45,085 nt of DNA from an uncultured Ruminococcus sp. (GCA_947174365.1 CAMWIR010000004.1:1-45085); one strand, 5' to 3'. Shown: positions 16,870 through 24,847, numbered from the stretch's first letter. Numbers and translations: made by a program. The notes: generated by a model from the letters alone, not told the origin.

Positions 16870-17891
16870 CCCTTTATTCAAAGGAATCTATTGTTGCCCC
16901 ATGCAAAGCGATGAGCCGTACAGGCAGGTTTGTCCATTCGTTTCTTATCACAGGGGCGCAGGGGACAGGGAAAAAGGTAGCTGCAAGGTATCTTGCAATG
17001 TCGCTGTTGTGCAGTGCAAAGTCCTCCGATAATGAGCCTTGCGGCGTTTGCAGGGAATGCAGCAGGATACTGCGCGGACAGCACCCCGACTTTATTGAGG
17101 TAAAAAAAAGCGGCGTTTCCTTTTCGGTAAACGACATAAGAGAAAAGGTCGTTGCGGATTGCTATACGCCTCCAAACGACTGCGACCGAAAGGTCTACCT
17201 TCTGGCGGACTGCGACGGTTGGACGGACGCTGCCCAGGACGCACTTCTGAAAGTCACCGAAGATCCTCCCGATTACGGCTATTTCATATTTACAGCGAGG
17301 ATTCGCGAGGTTTTTCTGCCCACTCTTATTTCCCGCTCCATGACCATGGAGGTGCACGAGGCGGACACTCGGGAGTGCGAGGCGGCTTTAAGGGAGCATG
17401 GCAATGCATTATCCCTTAATTCCTCTAAGAAAAAGGAATTTACCGAAGAAAATATTTCCCGTGCCGCAAAAATTTTCGGGGGCAACATTGGCTGTGCCAT
17501 TGAATGTATCGAGGGCAGCGGAAAGCTTGCCAAGACGGCGGACACGGCTATAGAGGCGGCAAGGGCAATTGCGCAGCGAAACGAGTATGCCCTGGCGGCA
17601 GCGCTTTCATCTGCTTCGGGAAATCGTGACGAAATGCGGACGGTACTGGAAATGCTCTCCCGTGTTATCCGTGACAGTGCGGTAGCAAGGGCTTTTTCGG
17701 GAAAGAGCGGCCGTGGTGCGGATAATGGGTTTATCGGCTGTGCACGTGAGGAAAGCTTGCAGATAGCCGAATTTGCCGGGAGTGCCAGACTGAATGAAAT
17801 GTATGAGGCTATCCGTGAGGCGTCATACCTTTGCACACGTAATTGCAATGGTGCAGCTGTGGCAAGTATGCTGACGGGAAAATTATTGTAG
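16866..17891 (+). CDS. holB: DNA polymerase III delta-prime subunit
   Basis: 341 residues. The AAA+ clamp-loader fold shows FLITGAQGTGKK as Walker-A-like loop and a four-Cys zinc module (C...C..C..C between about residues 49 and 65). QDALLKVTEDPP and a sensor-like ISRS (usual SRC; here Ser replaces Cys) follow. Delta-prime is part of the clamp loader that places the beta clamp on DNA. The GTG start overlaps the darA stop. The C-terminal helical domain shows the normal low conservation. Confidence 0.9.
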   Translation: MTLYSKESIVAPCKAMSRTGRFVHSFLITGAQGTGKKVAARYLAMSLLCSAKSSDNEPCGVCRECSRILRGQHPDFIEVKKSGVSFSVNDIREKVVADCYTPPNDCDRKVYLLADCDGWTDAAQDALLKVTEDPPDYGYFIFTARIREVFLPTLISRSMTMEVHEADTRECEAALREHGNALSLNSSKKKEFTEENISRAAKIFGGNIGCAIECIEGSGKLAKTADTAIEAARAIAQRNEYALAAALSSASGNRDEMRTVLEMLSRVIRDSAVARAFSGKSGRGADNGFIGCAREESLQIAEFAGSARLNEMYEAIREASYLCTRNCNGAAVASMLTGKLL

Positions 17892-17950
17892 GATATTCAC
17901 AAAAATTTACATAAAGAATTGTTAGATGTTCCGAAAGGTTAGGTTAAAAA

Positions 17951-18826
17951 ATGGTAGAAATTATCGGCGTAAGATTTAAACAGGCAGGGAGAACCTATTA
18001 TTTTTCCCCGGGAGGGCGGCAGGTAAAGACGGGGGAAAAGGTTATCGTGGAAACATCCAAGGGTGTGGAATGCGGCGATGTGGTGCTGGATAACCGTATG
18101 GTCGAGGAAGAGCGGGTGGTAAGTCCCTTGAAGCCGATCATCCGCATTGCGGGCGAGCGGGATATGCGCGTTCTGGAGCAAAACCGCCAAAAGGAGATCT
18201 CCGCTATGAAAATATGCCAGGAGAAGATCGCCGCCCACGGTCTTAACATGAAGCTGGTGGATGTAGAGTGCACCTTTGACAACAACAAGCTGCTGTTTTA
18301 TTTTACGGCGGAATCGAGGATAGATTTCCGTGAGCTGGTTAAAGATCTGGCGGCGGTTTTCCGCACCAGGATCGAGCTGCGTCAGATAGGTGTGCGGGAC
18401 GAGGCGAAAATGCTTGGCGGCTTGGGAGTATGCGGCAGAGCGTTCTGCTGCAAAACATTTCTTCCCGATTTCCAGCCTGTGTCCATTAAAATGGCAAAGG
18501 AGCAGGGACTGAGCCTTAACACCACAAAAATTTCCGGCACCTGCGGGCGGCTTATGTGCTGCCTTAAATATGAGCAGGACTATTACGAGGAACAGCTTGC
18601 GGGTTTGCCCAAGGTAGGGGCATATGTCAAAACGCCTCAGTTCAAGGGATATGTGGAGGAGGTCAATGTCCTCAGCGGAAAAATGCGGGTAAAGCCCGAA
18701 AAATCCGATGATCCCGCTGTCATATTTGAGCGTGATGACATAAAGGTGATCCGTGACGGCAAGGGCAGACAGGAAAAGCTGGATAAGGAGGAATTCAAGG
18801 CTCTAAAGCAACTGGAAGATAAGTAA
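17951..18826 (+). CDS. ricT: RicT (YaaT/PSP1 domain) regulatory iron-sulfur protein
   Basis: 291 residues. The PSP1 domain is evident, with Cys motifs GVCGRAFCCKTF and TCGRLMCCLKYE. In Bacillus, RicT joins RicA and RicF in a complex that carries [4Fe-4S] clusters and steers RNase Y-dependent mRNA processing, competence and sporulation. Its place after holB matches the Bacillus order. The C-terminal tail is charged and probably flexible. Confidence 0.93.
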   Translation: MVEIIGVRFKQAGRTYYFSPGGRQVKTGEKVIVETSKGVECGDVVLDNRMVEEERVVSPLKPIIRIAGERDMRVLEQNRQKEISAMKICQEKIAAHGLNMKLVDVECTFDNNKLLFYFTAESRIDFRELVKDLAAVFRTRIELRQIGVRDEAKMLGGLGVCGRAFCCKTFLPDFQPVSIKMAKEQGLSLNTTKISGTCGRLMCCLKYEQDYYEEQLAGLPKVGAYVKTPQFKGYVEEVNVLSGKMRVKPEKSDDPAVIFERDDIKVIRDGKGRQEKLDKEEFKALKQLEDK

Positions 18827-18910
18827 AGGTATATTTGCAATAATTCACAATATTACAATAATTTAACAATAAATTCATTAAATATTTACTGATTTTAAGG
18901 AGGAATAATC

Positions 18911-19078
18911 ATGGAAAGAGTACACAAGGGCATAACAATTGCCAGGGACATTTTGCTTATAGTCACCTGCTGCATGGCAGTTGCCGAAATGGTGCTTATG
19001 ATAGTGGGTCATGCTATCGGCAGGAAGTATTACAGAGGATATGTAAGGATCAAGGATTCGGATGAACTTCCCTTTTAG
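18911..19078 (+). CDS. Small single-pass membrane protein
   Basis: 55 residues, too short for many gene callers. A strong AAGGAGG site lies before ATG 18911. One hydrophobic segment at about residues 13-37 contains two adjacent Cys (LLIVTCCMAVAE); a basic, Tyr-containing tail follows (GRKYYRGYVRIKD). I do not recognise it. It lies downstream of ricT and before a strong terminator, so it probably ends that operon. Confidence 0.7.
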   Translation: MERVHKGITIARDILLIVTCCMAVAEMVLMIVGHAIGRKYYRGYVRIKDSDELPF

Positions 19079-19094
19079 GGATCCTACGGCCAGT

Positions 19095-19139
19095 GGGCAA
19101 GAGGTTATAAGGGTAAGGCTGCCCGTCTGCCCTCTTGCC
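19095..19139 (+). repeat. Hairpin sharing the CCTCTTGCC core
   Basis: GGCAAGAGG (19096-19104) pairs with CCTCTTGCC (19131-19139). The core is also part of the repeat after malQ. There is no T-run. Confidence 0.55.
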
Positions 19140-19177
19140 TCCTGACCGAAAATACAAAGCGCAGATTCACTGTATCG

Positions 19178-19216
19178 GAAGCAGGATGATGTAAACACTC
19201 ATCTTGCTTCTTTTTT
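19178..19216 (+). terminator. Strong rho-independent terminator
   Basis: GAAGCAGGATGA (19178-19189) pairs with TCATCTTGCTTC (19199-19210) with one wobble; six T follow at 19211-19216. The 19217-19490 gap contains nothing else that I can support. Confidence 0.88.
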
Positions 19217-19491
19217 ACAAATGAAAAAACTGCATTTCGATTGTAATTATTATATCATTTTATTCAGCGGCTGCCAATAGCTTTATGCAATAAAATAATT
19301 GTCAAATAAATAAATTGTTTTTTTGCGCAATTACTGCTTCTTATTTGTCGATTTTTTTGTAAAATGCAAAAAGCCAATATGATTTTTCACATTTATCTTC
19401 ATTGGAATTACGAACAAAAAATCGCCGCAAAAGCTTCAGTGGCTTTGCAGCGAGAGAATATTCATAATAAGGTGAGAAATAAGTATAAGAA

Positions 19492-19510
19492 CCTGCCGAT
19501 GATCGGCAGG
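19492..19510 (-). terminator. Terminator of the pilin cluster
   Basis: CCTGCCG (19492-19498) and CGGCAGG (19504-19510) form a 7-bp stem. On the minus strand a T-rich stretch follows. It lies four bases past the last pilin stop. Confidence 0.7.
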
Positions 19511-19514
19511 CCCT

Positions 19515-19991
19515 TTAATTATCTGCCGCCCAATTTTCTCTTGCAGCTGTGGATTCCTTGGGATAATTACCCACATAACTTTCCGATTGAGTTTTTGCCC
19601 ATGAAGCCGCTTGAGGAACACCTGCGGGAGCAAGCACCACTTCCACATACCCTGCATTGGGTGATTCTGTGCCCATAAGTGCTTTTAAGGCGTTAAGCAG
19701 GGAACCGGATGTAGGTGTCTCGGTTGGCGCCTCGACTGTTGTAGGGTCGCTGCTGCTTCTCTGTAAGGATGACGGTGCTGTTATAGAGCAGTTATCATCA
19801 AGATTATGCCCTGCAACACTGCATTTGGTGCTGTAAGTGGCTGTATTGGTATAGGCAAGCTTAGCATTGGAGTTTGCTGTGGAAAGCTTGGAATCACCCA
19901 CATACCCCATCATTGACGGCACAAGTATGGCAGCCAGAACTCCGATTATTGCAATTGTTACTATAAGCTCAATCAGCGTAAAGCCTTTCAT
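19515..19991 (-). CDS. Type IV pilin (second of a paralogous pair)
   Basis: 158 residues. A short leader ends in Gly (MKG) before the class IV pilin sequence FTLIELIVTIAIIGVLAAIL, with the Glu5 needed for pilus assembly. It is followed by a short C-terminal globular part rich in Ser, Thr and Ala with two Cys. The first 55 residues are nearly identical to the upstream pilin (20077-20559); the C-terminal half diverges. In R. albus two adjacent pil genes (pilA1, pilA2) encode pilins involved in cellulose adhesion, and this pair is a likely counterpart. A terminator separates it from the upstream pilin, so it may be made in lower amount. Confidence 0.9.
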   Translation of the reverse strand: MKGFTLIELIVTIAIIGVLAAILVPSMMGYVGDSKLSTANSNAKLAYTNTATYSTKCSVAGHNLDDNCSITAPSSLQRSSSDPTTVEAPTETPTSGSLLNALKALMGTESPNAGYVEVVLAPAGVPQAASWAKTQSESYVGNYPKESTAARENWAADN

Positions 19992-20011
19992 CAGTAAAAC
20001 CTCCCCTCAAA

Positions 20012-20039
20012 AAAAGGCTGCCGAAACCGACAGCCTTTT
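20012..20039 (-). terminator. Terminator between the two pilin genes
   Basis: AAAAGGCTG and CAGCCTTTT flank a partly paired CGG...CCG core. On the minus strand a run of seven T follows. It would cut off or attenuate transcription into the second pilin. Confidence 0.8.
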
Positions 20040-20076
20040 AATGTTATACTCTATGCATTATAAGCTGCACACTAAC

Positions 20077-20559
20077 TTATGCGAGCCAGCCAGCATTCTT
20101 AGCAGTGGACTCCTTGGGATAGTTACCAACATAAGCATCGAGAGAAGTCTTAGCCCAAGAGGTCTTCTGAGGAGAACCTGCAGCGGTAAGCTGTACGGAT
20201 GCAACACCTGCGCTTGCAGACTCAGAACCCATAAGAGCCTTCAAAGCATTATGGAGATCGCTGTTGGTGGGCTGAGAAGTAGGTGCGCTGACAGTCTCGG
20301 AATCACCGGAAGATCTCTGGAGGGAAGCCTGAGACAGGCAAACGCTCGAGGGCATAGGATAGCCAGCAGTCTCACACTTAGTAGCATATGTAGCTGTGTT
20401 AGTGTAAGCGAGCTTAGCGTTCGAGTTAGCGGTGGAGAGCTTGGAGTCACCAACGTAACCGATCATAGAGGGAACGAGGATTGCTGCGAGCACACCGATG
20501 ATTGCGATAACAACGATGAGCTCAATAAGGGTAAAGCCTTTCATCTTTGAATTTCTCAT
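20077..20559 (-). CDS. Type IV pilin, probable major subunit
   Basis: 160 residues. Leader MRNSKMKG then FTLIELIVVIAIIGVLAAIL, with Glu5. The soluble part ends in YPKESTAKNAGW, similar to the paralogue. The start at 20559 has AGGAGG at the right distance; the reading from 20595 passes through that site. Codon choice looks different from the neighbouring pilin (frequent GCT/GCA, AAG, GGT-type codons and few rare ones), as expected for a very highly expressed structural gene; this is by eye. It likely forms the pilus shaft and may bind cellulose or mediate adhesion, by analogy with the R. albus pilA1/CbpC proteins. Confidence 0.92.
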   Translation of the reverse strand: MRNSKMKGFTLIELIVVIAIIGVLAAILVPSMIGYVGDSKLSTANSNAKLAYTNTATYATKCETAGYPMPSSVCLSQASLQRSSGDSETVSAPTSQPTNSDLHNALKALMGSESASAGVASVQLTAAGSPQKTSWAKTSLDAYVGNYPKESTAKNAGWLA

Positions 20560-20626
20560 AGGAAATTCCTCCTTTAATAAAATTTTTATAAGCAACGAAC
20601 ATCATCGGTTCGCAGTTATACATAAA

Positions 20627-21301
20627 TCAGGTGATATAAGGGTACTGACCCACATATCGCTTGTCGCTTGAAGCATTGTTTGCATCAACTTCCTGCGCGT
20701 TGAGATTGGCATAAAGCCCGCTTGTGACCATATCCTCCAGTACATCGCGCTTAGCAACCTTGGAAGCAGTGTCGTTACCGTATTCATCACAGAAAAGAAC
20801 ATACTTAACAGTGTAGGTTTTCGGGTAAATGCACACAAGCCATGCACCCTCAAAGCCGTCCGAAAGATATCCTGTGTTGTAGCCGTCATACACCGCACCG
20901 TTTCCGGCTGCCTTTTTAATGCTGTCCGTACCTGCAATTCCGTTAACAGCCTTTTGAGCCATATCATCGGTAAAGCCGTTGCCGCCATGCACTATTGAGG
21001 TCGTTTGCCCGCCGGACGTAATTGCCGCTACATAAATTTCCGAATCCGGCGTATCGACCTTATAGCCGAATGCCTTTTCGCCTCTGATCTGTTGAGCGAT
21101 AAGGTAATCCTGAACGGCATTATAAACCTCCTGTGCCTGAGTATTGGCAGCGGTCAGCTTGGAATCTCTAAGATATGCAGCCGTATTGGGAATTATAACA
21201 GCAAGAAGCACCGAAATTATAGCTATTACAACTATAAGCTCCAGTAAAGTAAAAGCCTTTAGGAAACGTCCGTGCAAGCTATTGGATTTTGATTTGTCCA
21301 T
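20627..21301 (-). CDS. Type IV prepilin-like protein (minor pilin or pseudopilin)
   Basis: 224 residues. A 16-residue basic leader is followed by AFTLLELIVVIAIISVLLAVI. The residue before the cleavage point is Ala rather than the usual Gly, so processing may be less efficient. The soluble domain is larger than in the two downstream pilins and unrelated to them. GAGGAGGGTG precedes ATG 21301. It is first in the cluster, directly behind a consensus promoter. No assembly ATPase, platform protein or prepilin peptidase is in the window, so these must be encoded elsewhere. Confidence 0.85.
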   Translation of the reverse strand: MDKSKSNSLHGRFLKAFTLLELIVVIAIISVLLAVIIPNTAAYLRDSKLTAANTQAQEVYNAVQDYLIAQQIRGEKAFGYKVDTPDSEIYVAAITSGGQTTSIVHGGNGFTDDMAQKAVNGIAGTDSIKKAAGNGAVYDGYNTGYLSDGFEGAWLVCIYPKTYTVKYVLFCDEYGNDTASKVAKRDVLEDMVTSGLYANLNAQEVDANNASSDKRYVGQYPYIT

Positions 21302-21402
21302 GGGACACCCTCCTCTATCACAAAAGTTTCCGTAAGGTATCAACAGCCCGCCGATCTTTCAATCTGCCTCAAAGCAACTGTTGTATTTCTTACTGTAATT
21401 AT

Positions 21403-21431
21403 ATTATACTCTGTAAATTTCTAAATGTCAA
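21403..21431 (-). promoter_or_regulatory. Pilin cluster promoter
   Basis: On the minus strand, TTGACA (21431-21426), 17-bp spacer, TATAAT (21408-21403). The leader is about 95 nt. Confidence 0.85.
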
Positions 21432-21482
21432 TAGTTTTCTGATATTTTTTTCTCTAATTTTGTGAATTTGTCGGAATGGTCA

Positions 21483-21496
21483 CTAAAACGTTTTAG
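21483..21496. promoter_or_regulatory. LacI-type palindrome upstream of the pilin promoter
   Basis: CTAAAACGTTTTAG is a perfect 14-bp palindrome with a central CG, the shape of LacI/GalR-family operators. A related half, ACGATTTTAG, lies at about 21525. Both are upstream of the pilin -35. Confidence 0.45.
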
Positions 21497-22395
21497 AAAA
21501 TGGTAAGATACGTCATTTTCACCAAACGATTTTAGGCTCAATCTCTAATTTTTGCAATTTTAGGTTACATATTTTTCCATGTTTCCTGACAGAGATTCAC
21601 TTTATGAACATTTCCGAAAAATTATTTCATAATTTGTTAATGAGAATTGCAGGAATTTTACATCGAAACTATAAAAATCTTTGATTGTTACAATTTGTAA
21701 CTTTTTCTTTTATAGGAAATTTCAACAAAAAAATAAAAAAGAACCTTTGGGGAAATACTTAAGCAAATTTTCAAAACTGTAATAATTTTAAAGAATCACC
21801 GAATAAAGCATTTTTTAAGGGTATTGCAAATGACCGAGGATGACGGCTTTTTTCAACCTACAGACATGGGAAAAGCCCTTGAACGGATCAACAAGCCCCA
21901 AACCTTCTCTTGAGATCATTTTTATAATATCACCATAATTCTGCATATTCCGGGTATCCTTCAAAATGTATATTTCTCACAGTACTATAATAAAGAAGCC
22001 GGATCAAAACATTTCCCCCAAGAATATGCCGTTCGATAAATGGCACATTGACAGGGTTTTCTTCACTGCCATGGGCAATTTTGCTCTCAAGAAAGGTCCT
22101 TGATCAAGTCCTTAAGCTTTTAAAGCATAAAACATTGATCAAATCGCTTCAGAAAAATTCATGGATATACAAATGTCCATGGACAGCGGTTTTTCTCTTA
22201 CTATATTGATCAGCAGTTCTACAGAAAACACAGTACCATTTTACCAGATACAAAAACCTGCGCACAAAATTTTTACAAAATATAATGTTAAATATCCGCA
22301 AAACATCTTGCACACAATCCAGTATACGTTTTTAAGGGCCTGTAATTCGTATTTTTTTACTTTTTCAAAAAAAATATTTTTTTTCATAAAAACTA
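21497..22395. other. Intergenic region without a supported gene
   Basis: AT-rich, about 900 bp. Only very short open frames are present (for example 28 codons from ATG 21830). Nothing recognisable. Confidence 0.6.
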
Positions 22396-22424
22396 TTGAC
22401 AAGTTCGTTTTTTTGTGATATAAT
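22396..22424 (+). promoter_or_regulatory. tRNA promoter
   Basis: Perfect consensus: TTGACA (22396-22401), 17 bp, TATAAT (22419-22424). Confidence 0.92.
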
Positions 22425-22458
22425 AATAAAGTATTCTGAAATTCAGAGTGCAATATTC

Positions 22459-22535
<77 letters not shown>

Positions 22536-22541
22536 CGTAAC

Positions 22542-22580
22542 ATAGCCGTTTGTGAGGTTTCACAGACGGCTATTTCTTTT
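22542..22580 (+). terminator. tRNA terminator
   Basis: ATAGCCGTTTGTGA (22542-22555), loop GGTT, TCACAGACGGCTAT (22560-22573), then TTCTTTT. A second small hairpin with a T-run (CCGC AAG GCGG) lies at about 22650-22668. Confidence 0.85.
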
Positions 22581-22666
22581 GGAAAAGTCGATTTTGTGCG
22601 CTGTTTGTGCGCCATTCTCATAAAAAGATACCATAATATACGATAAACTGCCGCAAGGCGGTTTTT

Positions 22667-22846
22667 TTACGCCTGTTTACTCCCAAGCAAAACATCGGAA
22701 ACGCAGCTTACCACCTGTTCCTTGCCGCTTTCAAGTATATGCTCATAGATGTTCATGGTGGTGGTAACGCTTTTGTGACCCAGCCATTTGCTAATAGTGG
22801 TTATGTCAATGCCGTTATGCTGTGAGCGATTTACAATGAACGAAGC
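22667..22846 (-). pseudogene. Tyrosine recombinase (integrase), C-terminal remnant
   Basis: Only about the last 55 residues of a phage-type integrase remain: NGIDITTISKWLGHKSVTTTMNIYEHIL, containing the GH box region and the nucleophile Tyr in its usual place. The upstream part of the frame (to 23026) is just antisense to a plus-strand gene. The catalytic Arg and most of the protein are missing, so it cannot act. Its position beside the tRNA-Met 3' end fits an island that entered there and then decayed. Confidence 0.8.
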
Positions 22847-22868
22847 GAGAGTGAACAACGATACGACA

Positions 22869-23144
22869 ATGAAGAAATTTAGCGAGTATACACCCGAAGA
22901 ATTACGTGAGATCAGCAGGCGGGGCGGCATTGCTTCGGGCGTGTCCCGCCGAAATAAGAAAATCCGAAAACAATGGATCGAAGTTTTAATCAAGGAGGCC
23001 ATGAACAATGCCAAGGAAAACGACACAAACTACACCCTCAGCCAAATCAAAAAAGAGCTTGCCAAAATCGGTATTAAACCCGACCGAACAGGCAATCAAT
23101 TCACTGCTGGAGGTGCTGACCGAAACAAAAACCGATCTCTTTGA
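22869..23144 (+). CDS. KGG-type small phage protein
   Basis: 91 residues. It begins KKFSEYTPEELREISRRGGIASG, a pattern common in small phage or integrative-element proteins near terminase genes, followed by basic helices. The function is unknown; a DNA-packaging role is suspected from such contexts. ATG 22869 is the first codon matching the family start. Its last 137 bases overlap the next gene in another frame; the two may be halves of one frameshifted gene or true overlapping genes. Confidence 0.6.
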   Translation: MKKFSEYTPEELREISRRGGIASGVSRRNKKIRKQWIEVLIKEAMNNAKENDTNYTLSQIKKELAKIGIKPDRTGNQFTAGGADRNKNRSL

Positions 23145-23262
23145 TGGTGATTTTGGTGGTAATGGTGAGTGCTATGTCTACAGCACCGCTGATAGAATAA
23201 AGGCGGCGGAGATAATTTTGAAATATGCCCCCGACAAGTCACCGCTCCCGAATAATCATTGA
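23008..23262 (+). CDS. Small phage-type protein, overlapping the preceding gene
   Basis: 84 residues with a clear AAGGAGG site (22992-22998) nine bases before ATG 23008. A basic N-terminus is followed by helices (PTEQAINSLLEVLTE...; ADRIKAAEIILKYAPDK) that resemble the end of terminase small-subunit-like proteins. Not identified with certainty. Confidence 0.55.
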   Translation: MPRKTTQTTPSAKSKKSLPKSVLNPTEQAINSLLEVLTETKTDLFDGDFGGNGECYVYSTADRIKAAEIILKYAPDKSPLPNNH

Positions 23263-23277
23263 CAGGAAGTGAATATT

Positions 23278-23454
23278 ATGCCGAATAAATACAATCCCGA
23301 ATATTACCAATACCGCCGTAAAATGCGAATAAACCGCCGCCTTTGCCTGGTATGCGGTCACCCTCTTAACGATAATGAGGGAAGAACCTGTGAAGAGTGC
23401 CTACAAAAACGCCGAAAAAAGAGAAAAAGCCAAAATAAAATGCAGGGTGTGTAA
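23278..23454 (+). CDS. Small zinc-ribbon-like protein
   Basis: 58 residues. A very basic protein with two Cys pairs, CLVCGHPL and CEEC, spaced like a zinc ribbon. AGGAAGTG lies upstream of ATG 23278. Similar small proteins occur in phages and integrative elements; function unknown. Confidence 0.6.
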   Translation: MPNKYNPEYYQYRRKMRINRRLCLVCGHPLNDNEGRTCEECLQKRRKKRKSQNKMQGV

Positions 23455-23599
23455 AATTTTGCCACACGCCCTCAAAATCGAACGCAAAGGGCAAAATTTG
23501 AGCGATTAGTATATTGTATAGGATTTTTACTATTGAAATTTTAAATGCTTAAAAACCGCCTTAAAATTCGTTTATGAGCATTTGCCAAAAACAAGAACA

Positions 23600-23623
23600 G
23601 GGAGCGGATATTTCACCGCTCCC
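23600..23623 (-). terminator. GGGAGCGG/CCGCTCCC hairpin, terminator of a minus-strand pair
   Basis: Perfect 8-bp arms GGGAGCGG (23600-23607) and CCGCTCCC (23616-23623). On the minus strand a T-rich stretch follows. It lies just after the stop at 23630. The same arm sequence recurs several times in the next 2.3 kb. Confidence 0.7.
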
Positions 23624-23629
23624 GTTGGC

Positions 23630-23947
23630 TTACTTGTCTGTGTGTTTGGTTTTTCCCTTTCGGCGGGAACGTTCGGCACGCTTGCCTTGAATATATCCAT
23701 ACAGGTAAAAGTAAATAGCCTGCACATTATCATCAGAATCAAGCAGCTTATACGCCGTTTTGAGATTTTTAAGATTTGCAAAGTCTACATTACCAACAAA
23801 CGGTTGATGTCCTATAAGTTGACGCATTTCCTTTGTATGTTCGAGAATGAAAATAGCGGTTTTCCACTCTTCATAAGTCAATGCACCTTTTACCTGTGAA
23901 ATTTCCCTTGCGGTCGATTGTGATATTCCCATTTTGTAGCTTGTCAT
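23630..23947 (-). CDS. Hypothetical protein
   Basis: 105 residues, mainly helical and soluble, with a basic C-terminal tail (KRAERSRRKGKTKH). GAGGAGG precedes ATG 23947, and the start overlaps the stop of the upstream gene by four bases. I do not recognise it; the pair probably belongs to the mobile island. Confidence 0.65.
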   Translation of the reverse strand: MTSYKMGISQSTAREISQVKGALTYEEWKTAIFILEHTKEMRQLIGHQPFVGNVDFANLKNLKTAYKLLDSDDNVQAIYFYLYGYIQGKRAERSRRKGKTKHTDK

Positions 23948-24177
23948 ACCTTGCCTCCTCTCGTTACAAGCAGCTCCACTGCGGAATAAAAACCTGCGTA
24001 AAAGGCGTTATGCTGTTCCTTGCTTACCGCTTCGGCGTATGTATCGTGCAGTCTGTTCGCTTTTTGCACATCACCCTCAACAAGTTTGGTAAGTATTTCA
24101 AAGATTTCATTTATTTCGTAAGATTCGCGATAAGTATCTGTCCAATTATCATAGATCGCTTCAAGTATTTTGTTCAT
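23944..24177 (-). CDS. Hypothetical helical protein (DUF6809-like)
   Basis: 77 residues from ATG 24177, which has AAAGGA seven bases upstream; the reading from 24351 is not supported. It is acidic and helical, ending with FYAGFYSAVELLVTRGG, similar in pattern to DUF6809 proteins of Firmicutes mobile elements. The assignment is tentative. Confidence 0.5.
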   Translation of the reverse strand: MNKILEAIYDNWTDTYRESYEINEIFEILTKLVEGDVQKANRLHDTYAEAVSKEQHNAFYAGFYSAVELLVTRGGKV

Positions 24178-24201
24178 TTTTTCAAATCCTTTCATAATTG
24201 C

Positions 24202-24230
24202 TTGACATCGGGAGCGGAACGTGATATAAT
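24202..24230 (+). promoter_or_regulatory. Small RNA promoter with a GGGAGCGG motif in its spacer
   Basis: TTGACA (24202-24207), 17 bp, TATAAT (24225-24230). GGGAGCGG occupies 24210-24217 inside the spacer, so anything binding it would block the promoter. Confidence 0.75.
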
Positions 24231-24236
24231 GAATAT

Positions 24237-24336
24237 GACATAAAATAAACCTTTCTAAATCCGCTCCCATGTCATGGCTGTGTAATGCGGAGCTGCTGCA
24301 TATCCGTTTTGGTTGGTCGGGTATGCAGTTTTCTTT
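24237..24336 (+). ncRNA. Predicted small RNA (about 100 nt)
   Basis: The unit starts after a consensus promoter and ends with CTGCATA (24296-24302), a 19-nt loop, TATGCAG (24322-24328) and TTTTCTTT. No sensible open frame is contained in it. It contains CCGCTCCCAT at 24261-24270. It lies wholly between two minus-strand genes, antisense to their untranslated ends, so it may control the upstream hypothetical pair or the HIRAN gene. The function is unknown. Confidence 0.55.
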
Positions 24337-24343
24337 ATGGCGG

Positions 24344-24769
24344 TCACGCAAACTTTAACGTAACCGCCGCACCGTAATTCATGTAAGGGTGATATTTCCC
24401 TGTTACCCAGCCCTCCGAGCGGCATATCAGACCCGCACGCAGCAGAGGGGATATATTGGCGGCAAGCTGGGCGGGGAGATACCCTATTACGAATGCACCC
24501 TTGTTTCTGACCTTTGCCACAACTGCAACAGCGTTGCTGTCATGGTTGTTATGAACATCAGCTGCGATAATATAGGACACGTCAGCGGCATTATAGCGTG
24601 TGAGATGTTCAAGGGCGGTCTGACGTATACCGAATGATGTTCCCTTGACCTTGACGGTAATGTCATTTGCCTTTGCCAATGTCCACGCCTTTTTGAAAGC
24701 CTCCGAACGGCTGTAACCCTGCTTTACAAGCTTGTTTGCGTTTGTGCATACTATCGAGCGTGTGTTCAT
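24344..24769 (-). CDS. HIRAN-like domain protein
   Basis: 141 residues. The N-terminal part has the SEAFKKAWTLAK helix found in many mobile-element proteins. Residues about 40-120 resemble a HIRAN domain (KGTSFGIRQTALEHL, HDSNAVAVVAKV, VIGYLPAQLAANISPLL). HIRAN domains bind DNA ends and are fused or linked to repair and phage proteins. ATG 24769 is preferred to 24775 because AGGAGG nearly touches the latter. Its leader carries another GCGG/CCGC hairpin with the CCGCTCCC motif (24801-24818). Confidence 0.65.
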   Translation of the reverse strand: MNTRSIVCTNANKLVKQGYSRSEAFKKAWTLAKANDITVKVKGTSFGIRQTALEHLTRYNAADVSYIIAADVHNNHDSNAVAVVAKVRNKGAFVIGYLPAQLAANISPLLRAGLICRSEGWVTGKYHPYMNYGAAVTLKFA

Positions 24770-24847
24770 TTTCATTTCCTCCTGTTTTATTATTCGGTTA
24801 GGGAGCGGTTGTACCGCTTTCCTTTGCCTGTGATTATATTATATCAT

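Noticed and set aside
19364..19678. 104-codon plus-strand frame over the pilin end
   Set aside because: Antisense to a clear pilin and runs through a terminator.
22667..23026. 119-residue protein including the integrase end
   Set aside because: Only the last 55 or so residues are integrase; the rest is antisense to the KGG-type gene.
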